NCBI GenBank assembly: GCA_016206945.1
Contig: JACQQP010000141.1
Span: forward strand, 1 to 9,737
From: Candidatus Omnitrophota bacterium
Lineage (GTDB): Bacteria > Omnitrophota > Omnitrophia > Omnitrophales > Danuiimicrobiaceae
Direction: 5' to 3'
Length of the DNA: 9,737 nucleotides
This document shows positions 1-7,698 of the stretch, piece after piece. A model generated the notes under the pieces. It made no database searches, had not been told where the DNA came from, and worked only from the letters and a program-made list of their open reading frames with translations. Made by a program: the position numbers and the translations under genes. Every line of letters starts with the position of its first letter. The stretch's first letter is position 1.

Positions 1-555
1 AATTATGACTCATTCACGTACAACCTCGTTCAATACCTGAGTGAACTGGGCGAGCAGGTGACGGTCTATCGCAATGACAAGATTACTACGAGCGGAATTA
101 AGAAACTAAAACCCGGGAAAATCGTGATTTCGCCAGGTCCAGGAACCCCTGAGGAAGCAGGCATTTCAAACGAACTGATCCATGAATTCAGCGGGAGAAT
201 CCCCATTTTAGGAGTGTGTTTGGGTCATCAATGTATTGGCCATGTCTTTGGGGGAAGGATTGTGCGGGCAAAAAAAATCATGCACGGGAAGGTCTCAAAA
301 ATCTACCACACGAAGGGCGGCATTTTTCATGGAATTGAAAATCCCTTTCAAGCGACTCGTTATCATTCGCTATTGATCGAGAACAAGTCGCTTCCATCCT
401 CTCTGGAATTAACCGCTTGGACAAAAGATAAGGAAATCATGGGAGTCCGTCACCGAAAACATCGGACGTTTGGAGTTCAATTTCATCCAGAATCGATTCT
501 GACGCCGTCGGGGAAGAAGATTCTAAAAAATTTTCTTGACATCACAAAGCGATGA
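1..555 (+). CDS. trpG: Anthranilate synthase glutamine amidotransferase subunit TrpG (5' partial)
   Basis: Class I glutamine amidotransferase that releases ammonia from glutamine for TrpE in the first step of tryptophan synthesis. The frame is open from base 1 and starts inside the conserved N-terminal strand (NYDSFTYNLVQYL), so the true start lies a few codons upstream of the window; 184 residues are visible against roughly 190 for the family. A GTG at 58 is an internal codon, not the start, because the family motif lies before it. The nucleophile elbow GVCLGHQ has its cysteine at bases 217-219, and the HPES motif supplying the catalytic His and Glu begins at base 484. The oxyanion region SPGPGTP and the HGK motif are intact. 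The stop overlaps the trpD start (ATGA), and the following trpDCF genes favour TrpG over the related PabA, although one protein can serve both pathways. Confidence 0.95.
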   Translation, partial: NYDSFTYNLVQYLSELGEQVTVYRNDKITTSGIKKLKPGKIVISPGPGTPEEAGISNELIHEFSGRIPILGVCLGHQCIGHVFGGRIVRAKKIMHGKVSKIYHTKGGIFHGIENPFQATRYHSLLIENKSLPSSLELTAWTKDKEIMGVRHRKHRTFGVQFHPESILTPSGKKILKNFLDITKR

Positions 556-1583
556 GTCGGGTCGATCATTTGCTTCTCGGAAAAGACTTGTCGATCTCGC
601 AGGCAAGGAAAGCTTTCGCGAGCCTTTTTTCAAAAAAACGTTTTAATGAACCATTTGCCAAAGCGCTCTTAGTTCTGCTCAGAAAAAAAGGGGAACATTC
701 CAATGAATTAACTGGATTGGTCCAGGCTGTGAGAGGGATAGAAAAGCCGATCGCAAGTGTTTCCTACGCGGACTTAGTCGATGGATGTGGAACCGGTGGT
801 GACGGGGCCGATACGTTTAATATCTCAACCGTTGCGAGCCTTGTCGCGGCGGGTGCCGGTGCTCATGTGGCAAAACATGGTAACCGAAGCATCTCATCCA
901 AATGCGGCAGTTCAGATCTTCTGAAAGCGATGAATGTAAGGATCGATGCACCTGTCGGGCGGATGCTTCAAGCGCTTAGAACATGCAAGATCGCCTATTT
1001 TCACGCTCCGATCTACCACAAAGCCTTCAAGATCGTTCAACCGATCCGCGAGGAGCTGGGACAAAAATCCCGTCCAATTAGAACTATTTTCAACCTGGTG
1101 GGTCCACTTGTAAATCCTCTGCGGCCTCGCCGCCAAGCGATCGGGGTCTTCGATAAAAACTTGATGAGAGTCATTGCTGAGACGCTCCGTCGGCTAAATT
1201 TTGAGCGCGCGCTTGTATTTAGAAGTCATGATGGAATGGATGAATTAAGTATCAACGACAAAACCTTTGTGATCGAACTGAGGCGAGGCAGAATCAGCGG
1301 CCGATCGATCTCGCCGAGGAAGCTGGGATTTCGGCCGGGATCCAAAAAGGATTTAGAAGGTGGAAGCCCGATTTTAAATAGGAAAATTGCTCTTGCGGTC
1401 CTGATGGAGAAGGGCAAGCGAGCTCAACGCGACGTGGTCCTCTTAAATGCCGCGGCTATTTTGTATGTGAGCGGCCGCGCAAAGAATTTGCGTCAGGGAA
1501 TCGCACTGGCCCGCAAGTCCCTCGAATCGGGAGCGGCTTTGAACACATTAAAACAATTGATACGCATCAGCCATGGTTCTTAA
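552..1583 (+). CDS. trpD: Anthranilate phosphoribosyltransferase TrpD
   Basis: Transfers the phosphoribosyl group of PRPP to anthranilate, the second step of the tryptophan branch. The protein has 343 residues, a usual family length. A helical N-terminal domain is followed by the PRPP-binding GTGGD loop (residues 80-84), KHGNR with the downstream SSKCGSSD segment (108-122), RTIFNLVGPLVNP (177-189) and DGMDE (227-231), which supplies acidic metal-binding residues. The ATG at 552 overlaps the trpG stop, and no good Shine-Dalgarno precedes it, so translation probably depends on coupling. The 3' end overlaps trpC by 11 bases. Compared with the common ELGxRTIFN form, about five extra residues (QKSRP, 171-175) sit between the ELG and IRTIFN elements. 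Identity is secure from motifs and context. Confidence 0.96.
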   Translation: MSRVDHLLLGKDLSISQARKAFASLFSKKRFNEPFAKALLVLLRKKGEHSNELTGLVQAVRGIEKPIASVSYADLVDGCGTGGDGADTFNISTVASLVAAGAGAHVAKHGNRSISSKCGSSDLLKAMNVRIDAPVGRMLQALRTCKIAYFHAPIYHKAFKIVQPIREELGQKSRPIRTIFNLVGPLVNPLRPRRQAIGVFDKNLMRVIAETLRRLNFERALVFRSHDGMDELSINDKTFVIELRRGRISGRSISPRKLGFRPGSKKDLEGGSPILNRKIALAVLMEKGKRAQRDVVLLNAAAILYVSGRAKNLRQGIALARKSLESGAALNTLKQLIRISHGS

Positions 1584-2367
1584 CGAAATCCTCGAGAGAA
1601 AACGCGAGGAGGTTGAAACATTGAAGCGGCGGATTCCACTTTCAAAAATGCGAGCCATGATCGATAAGTCCAATGGAAGCAGGCGAGCTTTTGGAGCGGC
1701 GCTCGCCAAAAAGCATAAGCTGCATCTTATTTGTGAAATGAAAAAGGCCTCGCCTTCAGAAGGGTTATTGCGTGCGCGCTTTGAACCGAAAATCCTGGCC
1801 CAAGAATTTGAGGCGGCTGGCGCAAGCGCCATTTCCGTCCTGACGGAAAGGCACTTCTTCCAAGGAAGTCCGGAAACGCTGAAGCAAATCAGACCCTTCA
1901 CGACCATCCCGATTCTTAGAAAAGATTTTATTGTGGATTCATTCCAAGTTTATGAAACCGTGCTTTTAGGTGCAGACGCCTTTCTCGTAATTGCCCTGCT
2001 TCTTACGGAAGCAGAACTAAAACAAATGATTCGCTTGGCGCAGGCGCTCAGCCTGGATGTGCTCGTGGAGGTTCACACGAAGGAAGAACTGGACAAGGCG
2101 CTAAGTACAGGCGCAACCATTATTGGAATCAACAATCGCAGTCTAGAAACGCTCCAAATTGATTTGTCAGTTTCGGAACATTTGCTTCGCTTTATTCCAA
2201 AAGGGACGGTCGCTGTCATCGAAAGTGGAATTGAAACTCGGCAACAAATTGACCGATACCGAAGTATGGGAGTTCATTGTTTTTTGATTGGTACCTCGCT
2301 GATGAAAGCGCAAGACATTAAGGCGAAAATTCTAGAACTTTCTGGTAACCAAATGGAGAGAACATGA
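1573..2367 (+). CDS. trpC: Indole-3-glycerol phosphate synthase TrpC
   Basis: Closes the indole ring by converting carboxyphenylamino-deoxyribulose phosphate to indole-3-glycerol phosphate with loss of CO2 and water. The 264-residue protein is a free-standing TIM barrel, not fused to TrpF. Family elements appear in order: CEMKKASPS with catalytic Glu55 and Lys57, ISVLTE (87-92), PILRKDF with Lys117 as the expected general acid, LVEVH with Glu166, GINNRSL (185-191) and VIESGI (215-220), then the phosphate-binding GTSLM end (240-244). The family's common SPSKG reads SPSEG here. The gene starts inside the last 11 bases of trpD and ends in an ATGA overlap with trpF, so it is in the same operon. 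The chosen start gives the typical MVLNEIL-ERKREEV N-terminus. Confidence 0.96.
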   Translation: MVLNEILERKREEVETLKRRIPLSKMRAMIDKSNGSRRAFGAALAKKHKLHLICEMKKASPSEGLLRARFEPKILAQEFEAAGASAISVLTERHFFQGSPETLKQIRPFTTIPILRKDFIVDSFQVYETVLLGADAFLVIALLLTEAELKQMIRLAQALSLDVLVEVHTKEELDKALSTGATIIGINNRSLETLQIDLSVSEHLLRFIPKGTVAVIESGIETRQQIDRYRSMGVHCFLIGTSLMKAQDIKAKILELSGNQMERT

Positions 2368-3005
2368 CGCAGGTGAAAATTTGTGGAAATACAAACGGTG
2401 GGGATGCGCTGAGAGCGAAGGAACTCGGTGCGGATTTTCTTGGATTTATCTTTTGTGAAAGCAAGCGGAAAATCTCGCTGGACCAAGCCAAGGAAATCAT
2501 GAGTGCCGTTGGGCCGTTTGAAAATTTCGTAGGTGTTTTCGCAAATCAGCCCAAAGAAGAAGTCGAATCTATTGTTTTAGAGCTTGGCCTCAAATGGCTC
2601 CAATTTCACGGAGATGAAACTTCTAGATATTGCCAATATTTTACGGAAAAGCAATGGAACGTCATCAAAACGTTTCGAATTAAGGATGCGATGAGCTTAA
2701 AGCGCATTGACGAGTACGATGTCTCTGCCTTTCTATTTGACACCTATTCCCGCGAGCGATTCGGCGGCACAGGCATGCCTTTCAACTGGTCCATCATTGG
2801 CCATAAGCCCTATGTCCATGAAAAACTTTTTTTGTCGGGGGGGCTCACAGTCAATAACCTGGCGCAAGCGCTCGAACAGCTGAAGCCTTTTGCCGTGGAC
2901 GTTGCCAGCGGCGTTGAGAAAAGTCCTGGAATTAAAGACTATCTTCTTCTCGAGCAATTTATCAATATCGCGAAGGGAAAAAAACATACGGGAGCCTCGA
3001 AATAA
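2364..3005 (+). CDS. trpF: N-(5'-phosphoribosyl)anthranilate isomerase TrpF
   Basis: Catalyses the Amadori rearrangement of phosphoribosylanthranilate, the step between TrpD and TrpC. The protein has 213 residues, as usual for a stand-alone TrpF. The N-terminal VKICGNTN carries the catalytic general base Cys7; the FLFDT strand carries the general acid Asp126, followed by FGGTGMPFNW (133-142). The phosphate-binding half shows LSGGL (157-161) and the signature VDVASGVE near residues 178-185, followed by SPGIKD. Start ATG overlaps the trpC stop (ATGA), with GGAG at 2355-2358 five bases upstream. The next gene is a histidine kinase beginning 3 bases after the stop; trpB and trpA, which often follow trpF, are not there. 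Confidence 0.96.
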   Translation: MTQVKICGNTNGGDALRAKELGADFLGFIFCESKRKISLDQAKEIMSAVGPFENFVGVFANQPKEEVESIVLELGLKWLQFHGDETSRYCQYFTEKQWNVIKTFRIKDAMSLKRIDEYDVSAFLFDTYSRERFGGTGMPFNWSIIGHKPYVHEKLFLSGGLTVNNLAQALEQLKPFAVDVASGVEKSPGIKDYLLLEQFINIAKGKKHTGASK

Positions 3006-3008
3006 GCG

Positions 3009-4181
3009 ATGCCTGCCCAGGAATTTTTGCAGCGCGTTGCGCGCCGAATGGACCGAATCGACCGCAAAAGCTTGGAAGGCTACGTTTTAGAACTGGCGAA
3101 TGAAGCGCAGTTTCTCAAACATTTGCTGGATCAAATTCCTGAGGGAATCGTGGTTTTAACGTTCAATCAAGAAGTCATTTTTGTGAACCGACGTGGAATT
3201 CAATTATTTAATGTCCAAGAACCCCTTGCGGGAAAAGAAACGCTTGAAAAGCTGATACCGGATGCTCCTTTGGTTGCATTGGTCTCCGATGCACTCAAAG
3301 AAAAAAGGGAGTTGTTTCAAAAAGAATTCGAAATTCTCCTTCCTCGCCCAATGAGTTTGAGGCTCAACTTATTTTATGAGCGAAAACAAAAACCTCCTGT
3401 CGCGATTCTTACCGTTGCGAGTATGACTCAGAGCGAAATGAATATGCGTGAGCGATTCAAGTTGGAAAATTGGGAAACGATGTTGGGACTGGCGGCGGGA
3501 ATTGCCCACGAAATCGGAAATCCTTTGAACTCTCTGACGATTCACTTAAAACTGCTCGCTAAAATACTTCAGAAGTTGCCGGCCCAGGAGCGGAAGAACA
3601 TTCACAACTCAATTAAAATCATGGAAGATGAAACGGCGCGGCTGGACCGAATTGTGCGTAACTTTCTGGGTGCGACTCGCCGAAAACCAGTCCGATTTGA
3701 ACTGACCCAGTTGAATGATCTGCTTTTGAAAACGATCTCTTTCTTGAAGCCCGAGCTCAAGAAGGCAAAGATTCGAGTGCTTGAGGAACTCGACAAACAC
3801 ATGCCGGTTTTTCTGTTGGATCCCGAGAGAATCCAGCAGGTATTTCTCAATATCATTAAGAATGCGATTCATGCCATGCCTCACGGGGGAACGCTTAAGA
3901 TTCAAACTGAGGCAGGAGAGAAACTGTGTGCGATTCACTTTATGGATACCGGTGTGGGCATCGCGAGTGATAAGATTTCAAGAATTTTTGATGCCTACTA
4001 TACCACTAAAGAAGAAGGAAGCGGACTCGGACTTATGATTGTCTATCAGATCATCCGCGAGCACGGCGGGCGCATTGAAGTGAGCAGCAAGCCTAAAGGC
4101 GGAACCACGTTTAGCATCATTTTGCCCATCCGAAAAGAAAAACTGGGTTTGCCTCAGCCCGTCATGGAGCAAACGTCATGA
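3009..4181 (+). CDS. Soluble PAS-domain sensor histidine kinase (NtrB/ZraS-like catalytic core)
   Basis: Expected to autophosphorylate and pass phosphate to the regulator encoded next. The 390-residue protein has a charged helical N-terminus, a PAS-like domain (about 35-140, starting near DQIPEGIVVL), a HisKA dimerisation domain with phosphoacceptor His167 in AAGIAHEIGNPLNSL, and a complete HATPase_c domain: N-box around FLNIIKNAIHAM (279-290), G1 box DTGVGIA (313-319), F-box IFDAYYTTK and G2 box GSGLGL (337-342). I see no signal peptide or transmembrane segment, so it should sense a cytoplasmic cue or partner through PAS. The ligand cannot be told from sequence. The start lies 3 bases after trpF; the nearest purine-rich stretch (GGAG, 2991-2994) is rather distant, suggesting coupled translation. 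The stop overlaps the regulator start as ATGA, the usual arrangement of a cognate pair. Confidence 0.93.
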   Translation: MPAQEFLQRVARRMDRIDRKSLEGYVLELANEAQFLKHLLDQIPEGIVVLTFNQEVIFVNRRGIQLFNVQEPLAGKETLEKLIPDAPLVALVSDALKEKRELFQKEFEILLPRPMSLRLNLFYERKQKPPVAILTVASMTQSEMNMRERFKLENWETMLGLAAGIAHEIGNPLNSLTIHLKLLAKILQKLPAQERKNIHNSIKIMEDETARLDRIVRNFLGATRRKPVRFELTQLNDLLLKTISFLKPELKKAKIRVLEELDKHMPVFLLDPERIQQVFLNIIKNAIHAMPHGGTLKIQTEAGEKLCAIHFMDTGVGIASDKISRIFDAYYTTKEEGSGLGLMIVYQIIREHGGRIEVSSKPKGGTTFSIILPIRKEKLGLPQPVMEQTS

Positions 4182-5548
4182 GCTTTGGCTCTACCGTTTT
4201 AGTCGTTGATGACGAGAAAAATGCTCGGGAAGGCTTAAAGCATTTCTTAAATGGGATTGGTTATGAGGTGCTTCTGGCGGCGAGCGGGAAAGAGGCTTTG
4301 GCGGTCATTAAAAAAGAAGAGCCGGAAATCGTCTTGTGCGACTTGAAAATGCCTGAAATGGACGGACTTGAGGTTCTGCATGAAATGAGACGGATGCGAT
4401 CTGAGGCCGTGATGATTATTCTGACCGCCTACGGGACCGTGGAAAACGCGGTGCAGGCCATGAAGGCCGGGGCTTATTATTATTTAACAAAACCCATTAA
4501 TTTCGAAGAGCTTGAACTCATTCTTAAAAAAGTTGGGAGACAGCAAGCGCTTGAAAACGAAAATATAAGTCTCCGTGAAGAGCTGATCCGTGAACGCCAT
4601 GAAGCCGGCAAAATCATCGGTGAATCGCCTCCGATTAAAAAGCTCATATCGCTCTGCCAGCAAGTGGCTCAATCCGATTCGTCGGTCCTGATTCAAGGCG
4701 AAAGCGGAACCGGAAAGGAACTTTTCGCTCACCTCATCCATTCAGAAAGCCCTCGTGCCTCTGAACCTTTTGTCACGGTTCACATTGCAGCGCTCACAGA
4801 AACTCTATTAGCCAGTGAACTCTTCGGCCATGAACGTGGCGCGTTCACGGGCGCTGCCGAAAGAAAAATTGGAAGATTTGAGCGCGCCAACGGCGGTTCT
4901 TTGTTTCTGGATGAAATTAGTGATATCCCAGAAACGATGCAAACAAAATTATTACGTGTTTTACAGTCTGGCGAATTTGAACGTGTGGGAAGCGCCAAAA
5001 CCATAAGAACCGATGTTCGACTGATCTGTGCCACAAATAAAAATTTAAAAGAGGAGGCTCGGGCGGGGCGTTTTCGCGAAGATCTGTATTATCGAATTAA
5101 TGTCATTCTTCTTGATATTCCGCCGCTTCGGGAACGTGCTGGGGACATCCCGTCATTGGTTCAGCATTACCTGAAGTACTTCGCCGAAAGAAACCGAAAG
5201 CGAATAGAAAAAATAACACCTGAAGCCCTGAGTTTGCTAAGCGGTTATCAATGGCCTGGAAATATTCGCGAGTTAAAAAATATTGTAGAACGCATGGTGG
5301 TTTTGGCACATGGAAGCGTGATTACGATCGATCAAGTGCCGGAAGATATTCGAGCGGGAGAAGGTTTATCACAAACTGAGCTGACAAAGGGCGGGAAATT
5401 TCCCGGCACACTTGAAGAAATGGAAGAGAACATGATTCGAAAGGCGCTTTCGGAAGTGAACCATAATAAAAGTTTGGCTGCGAAAAAGCTTGGCATTTCG
5501 AGGCGGACGCTTTACCGTAAAATATCTGAGTACAAGATTGGCGATTAA
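4178..5548 (+). CDS. NtrC-family sigma-54-dependent response regulator
   Basis: Two-component output protein that should remodel sigma-54 RNA polymerase when phosphorylated. Its 456 residues cover all three domains. The receiver (1-120) has acidic pocket Asp11/Asp12, phosphoacceptor Asp55 in LCDLKMP, Thr83 and Lys105. The AAA+ domain (about 147-385) has Walker A GESGTGKE (174-181), the sigma-54-contacting GAFTGA loop (221-226), Walker B SLFLDE (241-246), and GNIRELKN (361-368). A Fis-type helix-turn-helix (about 413-453) ends in the recognition helix ISRRTLYRKI. Two normally conserved spots differ: FVTVHIAAL where VNCAAL is usual, and LLASELFG where LLESELFG is usual; the ATPase core is otherwise intact. 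GGAG at 4166-4169 gives a good Shine-Dalgarno inside the kinase gene. A sigma-54-like promoter lies about 120 bp downstream, before dnaK, making that gene a candidate target. Confidence 0.95.
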   Translation: MSFGSTVLVVDDEKNAREGLKHFLNGIGYEVLLAASGKEALAVIKKEEPEIVLCDLKMPEMDGLEVLHEMRRMRSEAVMIILTAYGTVENAVQAMKAGAYYYLTKPINFEELELILKKVGRQQALENENISLREELIRERHEAGKIIGESPPIKKLISLCQQVAQSDSSVLIQGESGTGKELFAHLIHSESPRASEPFVTVHIAALTETLLASELFGHERGAFTGAAERKIGRFERANGGSLFLDEISDIPETMQTKLLRVLQSGEFERVGSAKTIRTDVRLICATNKNLKEEARAGRFREDLYYRINVILLDIPPLRERAGDIPSLVQHYLKYFAERNRKRIEKITPEALSLLSGYQWPGNIRELKNIVERMVVLAHGSVITIDQVPEDIRAGEGLSQTELTKGGKFPGTLEEMEENMIRKALSEVNHNKSLAAKKLGISRRTLYRKISEYKIGD

Positions 5549-5566
5549 ATCTGACACAATCGGCTG

Positions 5567-5589
5567 TAACGATTCAGCACAGATCGTTG
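5567..5589. promoter_or_regulatory. Possible activator-binding site (imperfect inverted repeat) upstream of dnaK
   Basis: AACGAT (5568-5573) and ATCGTT (5583-5588) form a perfect 6-bp inverted repeat around a 9-base centre; a T-G wobble would extend it by one. It lies roughly 105-130 bases before the start site predicted from the sigma-54-like promoter, a distance normal for enhancer sites of NtrC-type activators. The half sequence CTGTAAC at 5564-5570 recurs at 5619-5625, each preceded by CAAT within three bases. Both the role and the link to the neighbouring regulator are inference. A weak hairpin of no function is also possible; no T-run follows, so it is not an obvious intrinsic terminator for the regulator gene. 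Confidence 0.25.
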
Positions 5590-5669
5590 ACGTTATCGGA
5601 GCTCGTCCATGGGGCAATCTGTAACTCATGGAATAGCAAGTACTTAGAATAAAAGATTTTTATCACCTC

Positions 5670-5684
5670 TGGCACACCTTTTGA
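5670..5684 (+). promoter_or_regulatory. Candidate sigma-54 (-24/-12) promoter for dnaK
   Basis: TGGCAC at 5670-5675, then five bases, then TTGA at 5681-5684. The -24 half is a full match to the sigma-54 consensus TGGCAC-N5-TTGC and the spacing is exact; the only departure in the -12 half is A instead of C at the last position. Transcription would start near 5696, leaving a leader of about 40 bases before the dnaK ATG. The gene just upstream encodes a sigma-54 activator with an intact GAFTGA loop, which raises plausibility. A sigma-70-like -10 (TAGAAT, 5645-5650) exists without a convincing -35. I see no CIRCE element. Confidence 0.5.
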
Positions 5685-5719
5685 AACTTTTTGGAGCGGT
5701 GAGCAATTTTGAATATTCC

Positions 5720-5726
5720 AAGGAGG
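5720..5726 (+). promoter_or_regulatory. Strong Shine-Dalgarno of dnaK
   Basis: AAGGAGG lies nine bases before the ATG at 5736. It is the best ribosome-binding site in the window and fixes the dnaK start. High translation would suit an abundant chaperone. Confidence 0.85.
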
Positions 5727-5735
5727 ATTTAAGTC

Positions 5736-7673
5736 ATGGCAAAAGTTTTAGGGATTGATCTCGGAACTACGAATTCCTGCATGGCCATTATGGAAGGCGG
5801 GGAACCCAAAGTCATTCCAAATCAGGAAGGTGCTCGAACCACGCCTTCCGTTGTGGGATTTTCAAAAACAGGAGAACGTCTCGTCGGACAGGCTGCGAAA
5901 CGTCAAGCGATTACGAACCCGGATCGAACGGTATACAGCGCAAAGCGTTTCATCGGCCGTCGCTTCAACGAAGTCCACCAGGAAAGCAAATTGGTACCGT
6001 TTAAGGTTAAGGAAGGAAAAAACTCGGATGCTGTTATTTCCGTTGACAGCCGTGATTATACGCCACCAGAGATTTCGGCGATGGTGCTTCAAAAACTTAA
6101 AGCAGATGCCGAGGCCTTTCTAGGGGAAGCCATTCGGCAAGCAGTGATTACGGTTCCTGCCTATTTCAACGATTCCCAGCGTCAAGCCACAAAAGATGCC
6201 GGCCAGATCGCAGGATTGGAGGTTCTGAGAATCATTAATGAACCTACGGCCGCTTCACTGGCTTATGGCCTCGATAAGAAAAAAGATGAACGGATTGCGG
6301 TGTATGACTTAGGAGGAGGGACTTTTGACATTTCTATTTTGGAGATTGGCGAAGGCGTTTTCGAGGTAAAGGCAACCAACGGGGATACACACTTGGGCGG
6401 GGACGACTTTGATCAGAGAATTATGGAATGGCTCGTCAGTGAGTTCAAAAAAACTGAAGGGATTGACTTGAGCAAGGATCGAATGGCCTTACAACGACTT
6501 CGGGAGTCGAGTGAGAAAGCAAAATGTGAACTCTCCAGTTCTGAAACCACCGAGATCAATTTACCTTTCATTACGGCAGATGCCACGGGTCCCAAACACA
6601 TGGTCATTACACTGACACGAGCAAAGCTGGAGCAGCTTGTTCAAGATCTCATCGAACGCACCCTTGCGCCTTGCAAACAGTGTTTGAAAGATTCTGGAAT
6701 TGAAGTAAGTCAGATTAACGAAGTCATTCTTGTCGGTGGGCAAACCCGTATGCCGGCTGTACAGGAAGTGGTGCGAAAATTGTTCGGCAAAGAGCCTCAT
6801 AAGGGAGTAAACCCTGACGAAGTGGTGGCGGTAGGCGCAGCGATCCAAGCAGGGGTGCTTGCAGGTGAGGTGCGCGACATTCTTCTTCTTGATGTGACAC
6901 CTCTTTCGCTTGGAATCGAAACACTGGGCGGTGTCATGACGCGACTGATTGAGCGAAACACAACCATTCCAACACGGAAATCCGAAATTTTTTCAACCGC
7001 TGCAGATAACCAAACTGCCGTGACCGTGAAGGTGCTTCAAGGGGAGCGTCAGATGGCGGCGGATAACCGTGTCCTGGGCCTCTTTAATCTAGAAGGAATT
7101 CCGCCGGCTCCGCGCGGCGTACCCCAAATCGAAGTCACCTTTGATATCGACGCAAACGGGATCGTTCACGTCTCGGCGAAGGATCTGGGAACCGGCAAGG
7201 AGCAAAAAATACGCATTGAGTCGTCATCGGGCCTGAACAAGGATGAAGTCGAGAAGTTAGTTAAGGAAGCAGCTTCTCATGCAGAAGAAGACAAGAAGAA
7301 ACAAGAACTGGTTCAAGGGAGAAACAACCTGGACAACCTCATCTACTCGATTGAGAAGAGCATGAAAGAGTACGGTGAGAAGATCGAGAGTGGCGAAAAA
7401 AATCGTTTGGAAGAGGCCTTAAAAAATGCAAAGGAAGCACTTAAATCGGAGCAGCTCGATACGATTAAGCAAGCAACCGAAAAATTGACAAGCGTTTCCC
7501 ATGGTCTTGCTCAAAAAATGTACGAGGCTGCGGCAAAGCAAAAAGGCGAAGCAAGCGCCAAACCGTCTGAACGCGATGAAGGCTCAAAGAAAGCAAGCGG
7601 GGATAAATCGGATGTGGTGGACGCCGATTACGAAGTCGTGGAAGGAGATGACGAAGAAAAAAAGAAAAAATGA
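5736..7673 (+). CDS. dnaK: Molecular chaperone DnaK (Hsp70)
   Basis: ATP-driven chaperone that binds exposed hydrophobic peptide stretches in the cytoplasm, normally with DnaJ and GrpE. The 645-residue protein is full length. The nucleotide-binding domain (1-about 380) shows GIDLGTTNS (6-14), YSAKRFIGR with Lys70, INEPTAAS with Glu169, [10 protein letters not shown] (191-200) and the third Hsp70 signature [11 protein letters not shown] (330-340). The interdomain linker [13 protein letters not shown] (381-393) precedes the beta-sandwich substrate domain (about 394-505), the helical lid, and a charged tail [17 protein letters not shown]. It lacks dnaJ, grpE and hrcA neighbours here, which is less usual, and lies between a sigma-54 activator gene and a BatD-like/MoxR pair. 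The candidate sigma-54 promoter upstream suggests regulation other than CIRCE/HrcA. It could be one of several DnaK copies; the window cannot tell. Confidence 0.98.
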   Translation: MAKVLGIDLGTTNSCMAIMEGGEPKVIPNQEGARTTPSVVGFSKTGERLVGQAAKRQAITNPDRTVYSAKRFIGRRFNEVHQESKLVPFKVKEGKNSDAVISVDSRDYTPPEISAMVLQKLKADAEAFLGEAIRQAVITVPAYFNDSQRQATKDAGQIAGLEVLRIINEPTAASLAYGLDKKKDERIAVYDLGGGTFDISILEIGEGVFEVKATNGDTHLGGDDFDQRIMEWLVSEFKKTEGIDLSKDRMALQRLRESSEKAKCELSSSETTEINLPFITADATGPKHMVITLTRAKLEQLVQDLIERTLAPCKQCLKDSGIEVSQINEVILVGGQTRMPAVQEVVRKLFGKEPHKGVNPDEVVAVGAAIQAGVLAGEVRDILLLDVTPLSLGIETLGGVMTRLIERNTTIPTRKSEIFSTAADNQTAVTVKVLQGERQMAADNRVLGLFNLEGIPPAPRGVPQIEVTFDIDANGIVHVSAKDLGTGKEQKIRIESSSGLNKDEVEKLVKEAASHAEEDKKKQELVQGRNNLDNLIYSIEKSMKEYGEKIESGEKNRLEEALKNAKEALKSEQLDTIKQATEKLTSVSHGLAQKMYEAAAKQKGEASAKPSERDEGSKKASGDKSDVVDADYEVVEGDDEEKKKK

Positions 7674-7698
7674 TAAAAGGCTTTCCCTTTCAGCTGCC

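Noticed and set aside
912..1136. Minus-strand ORFs within trpD and other genes
   Set aside because: They lie antisense to strongly conserved genes, resemble no family I recognise, and have no ribosome-binding context.
5303..5320. TGGCAC inside the regulator gene as a second sigma-54 promoter
   Set aside because: It lies within the coding region and has no TTGC-like -12 element at the required spacing.
5549..5735. CIRCE/HrcA operator or intrinsic terminator between the regulator and dnaK
   Set aside because: No TTAGCACTC-N9-GAGTGCTAA-like repeat is present, and the short inverted repeats are not followed by a T-run.
7658..7664. A AAA AAG slippery heptamer in the dnaK reading frame near its 3' end, with the downstream gene in another frame
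   Set aside because: A -1 slip would add only about 20 residues before a stop and does not enter the BatD-like frame. The A-rich run is explained by the lysine-rich DnaK tail, and I see no stimulatory structure.
7501..7698. Upstream extension of the BatD-like ORF into the dnaK coding region
   Set aside because: The extension is a shadow of the dnaK lid/tail codons. A signal peptide begins at the ATG at 7699, so the long form is unlikely; the start at 7648 remains a minor alternative.
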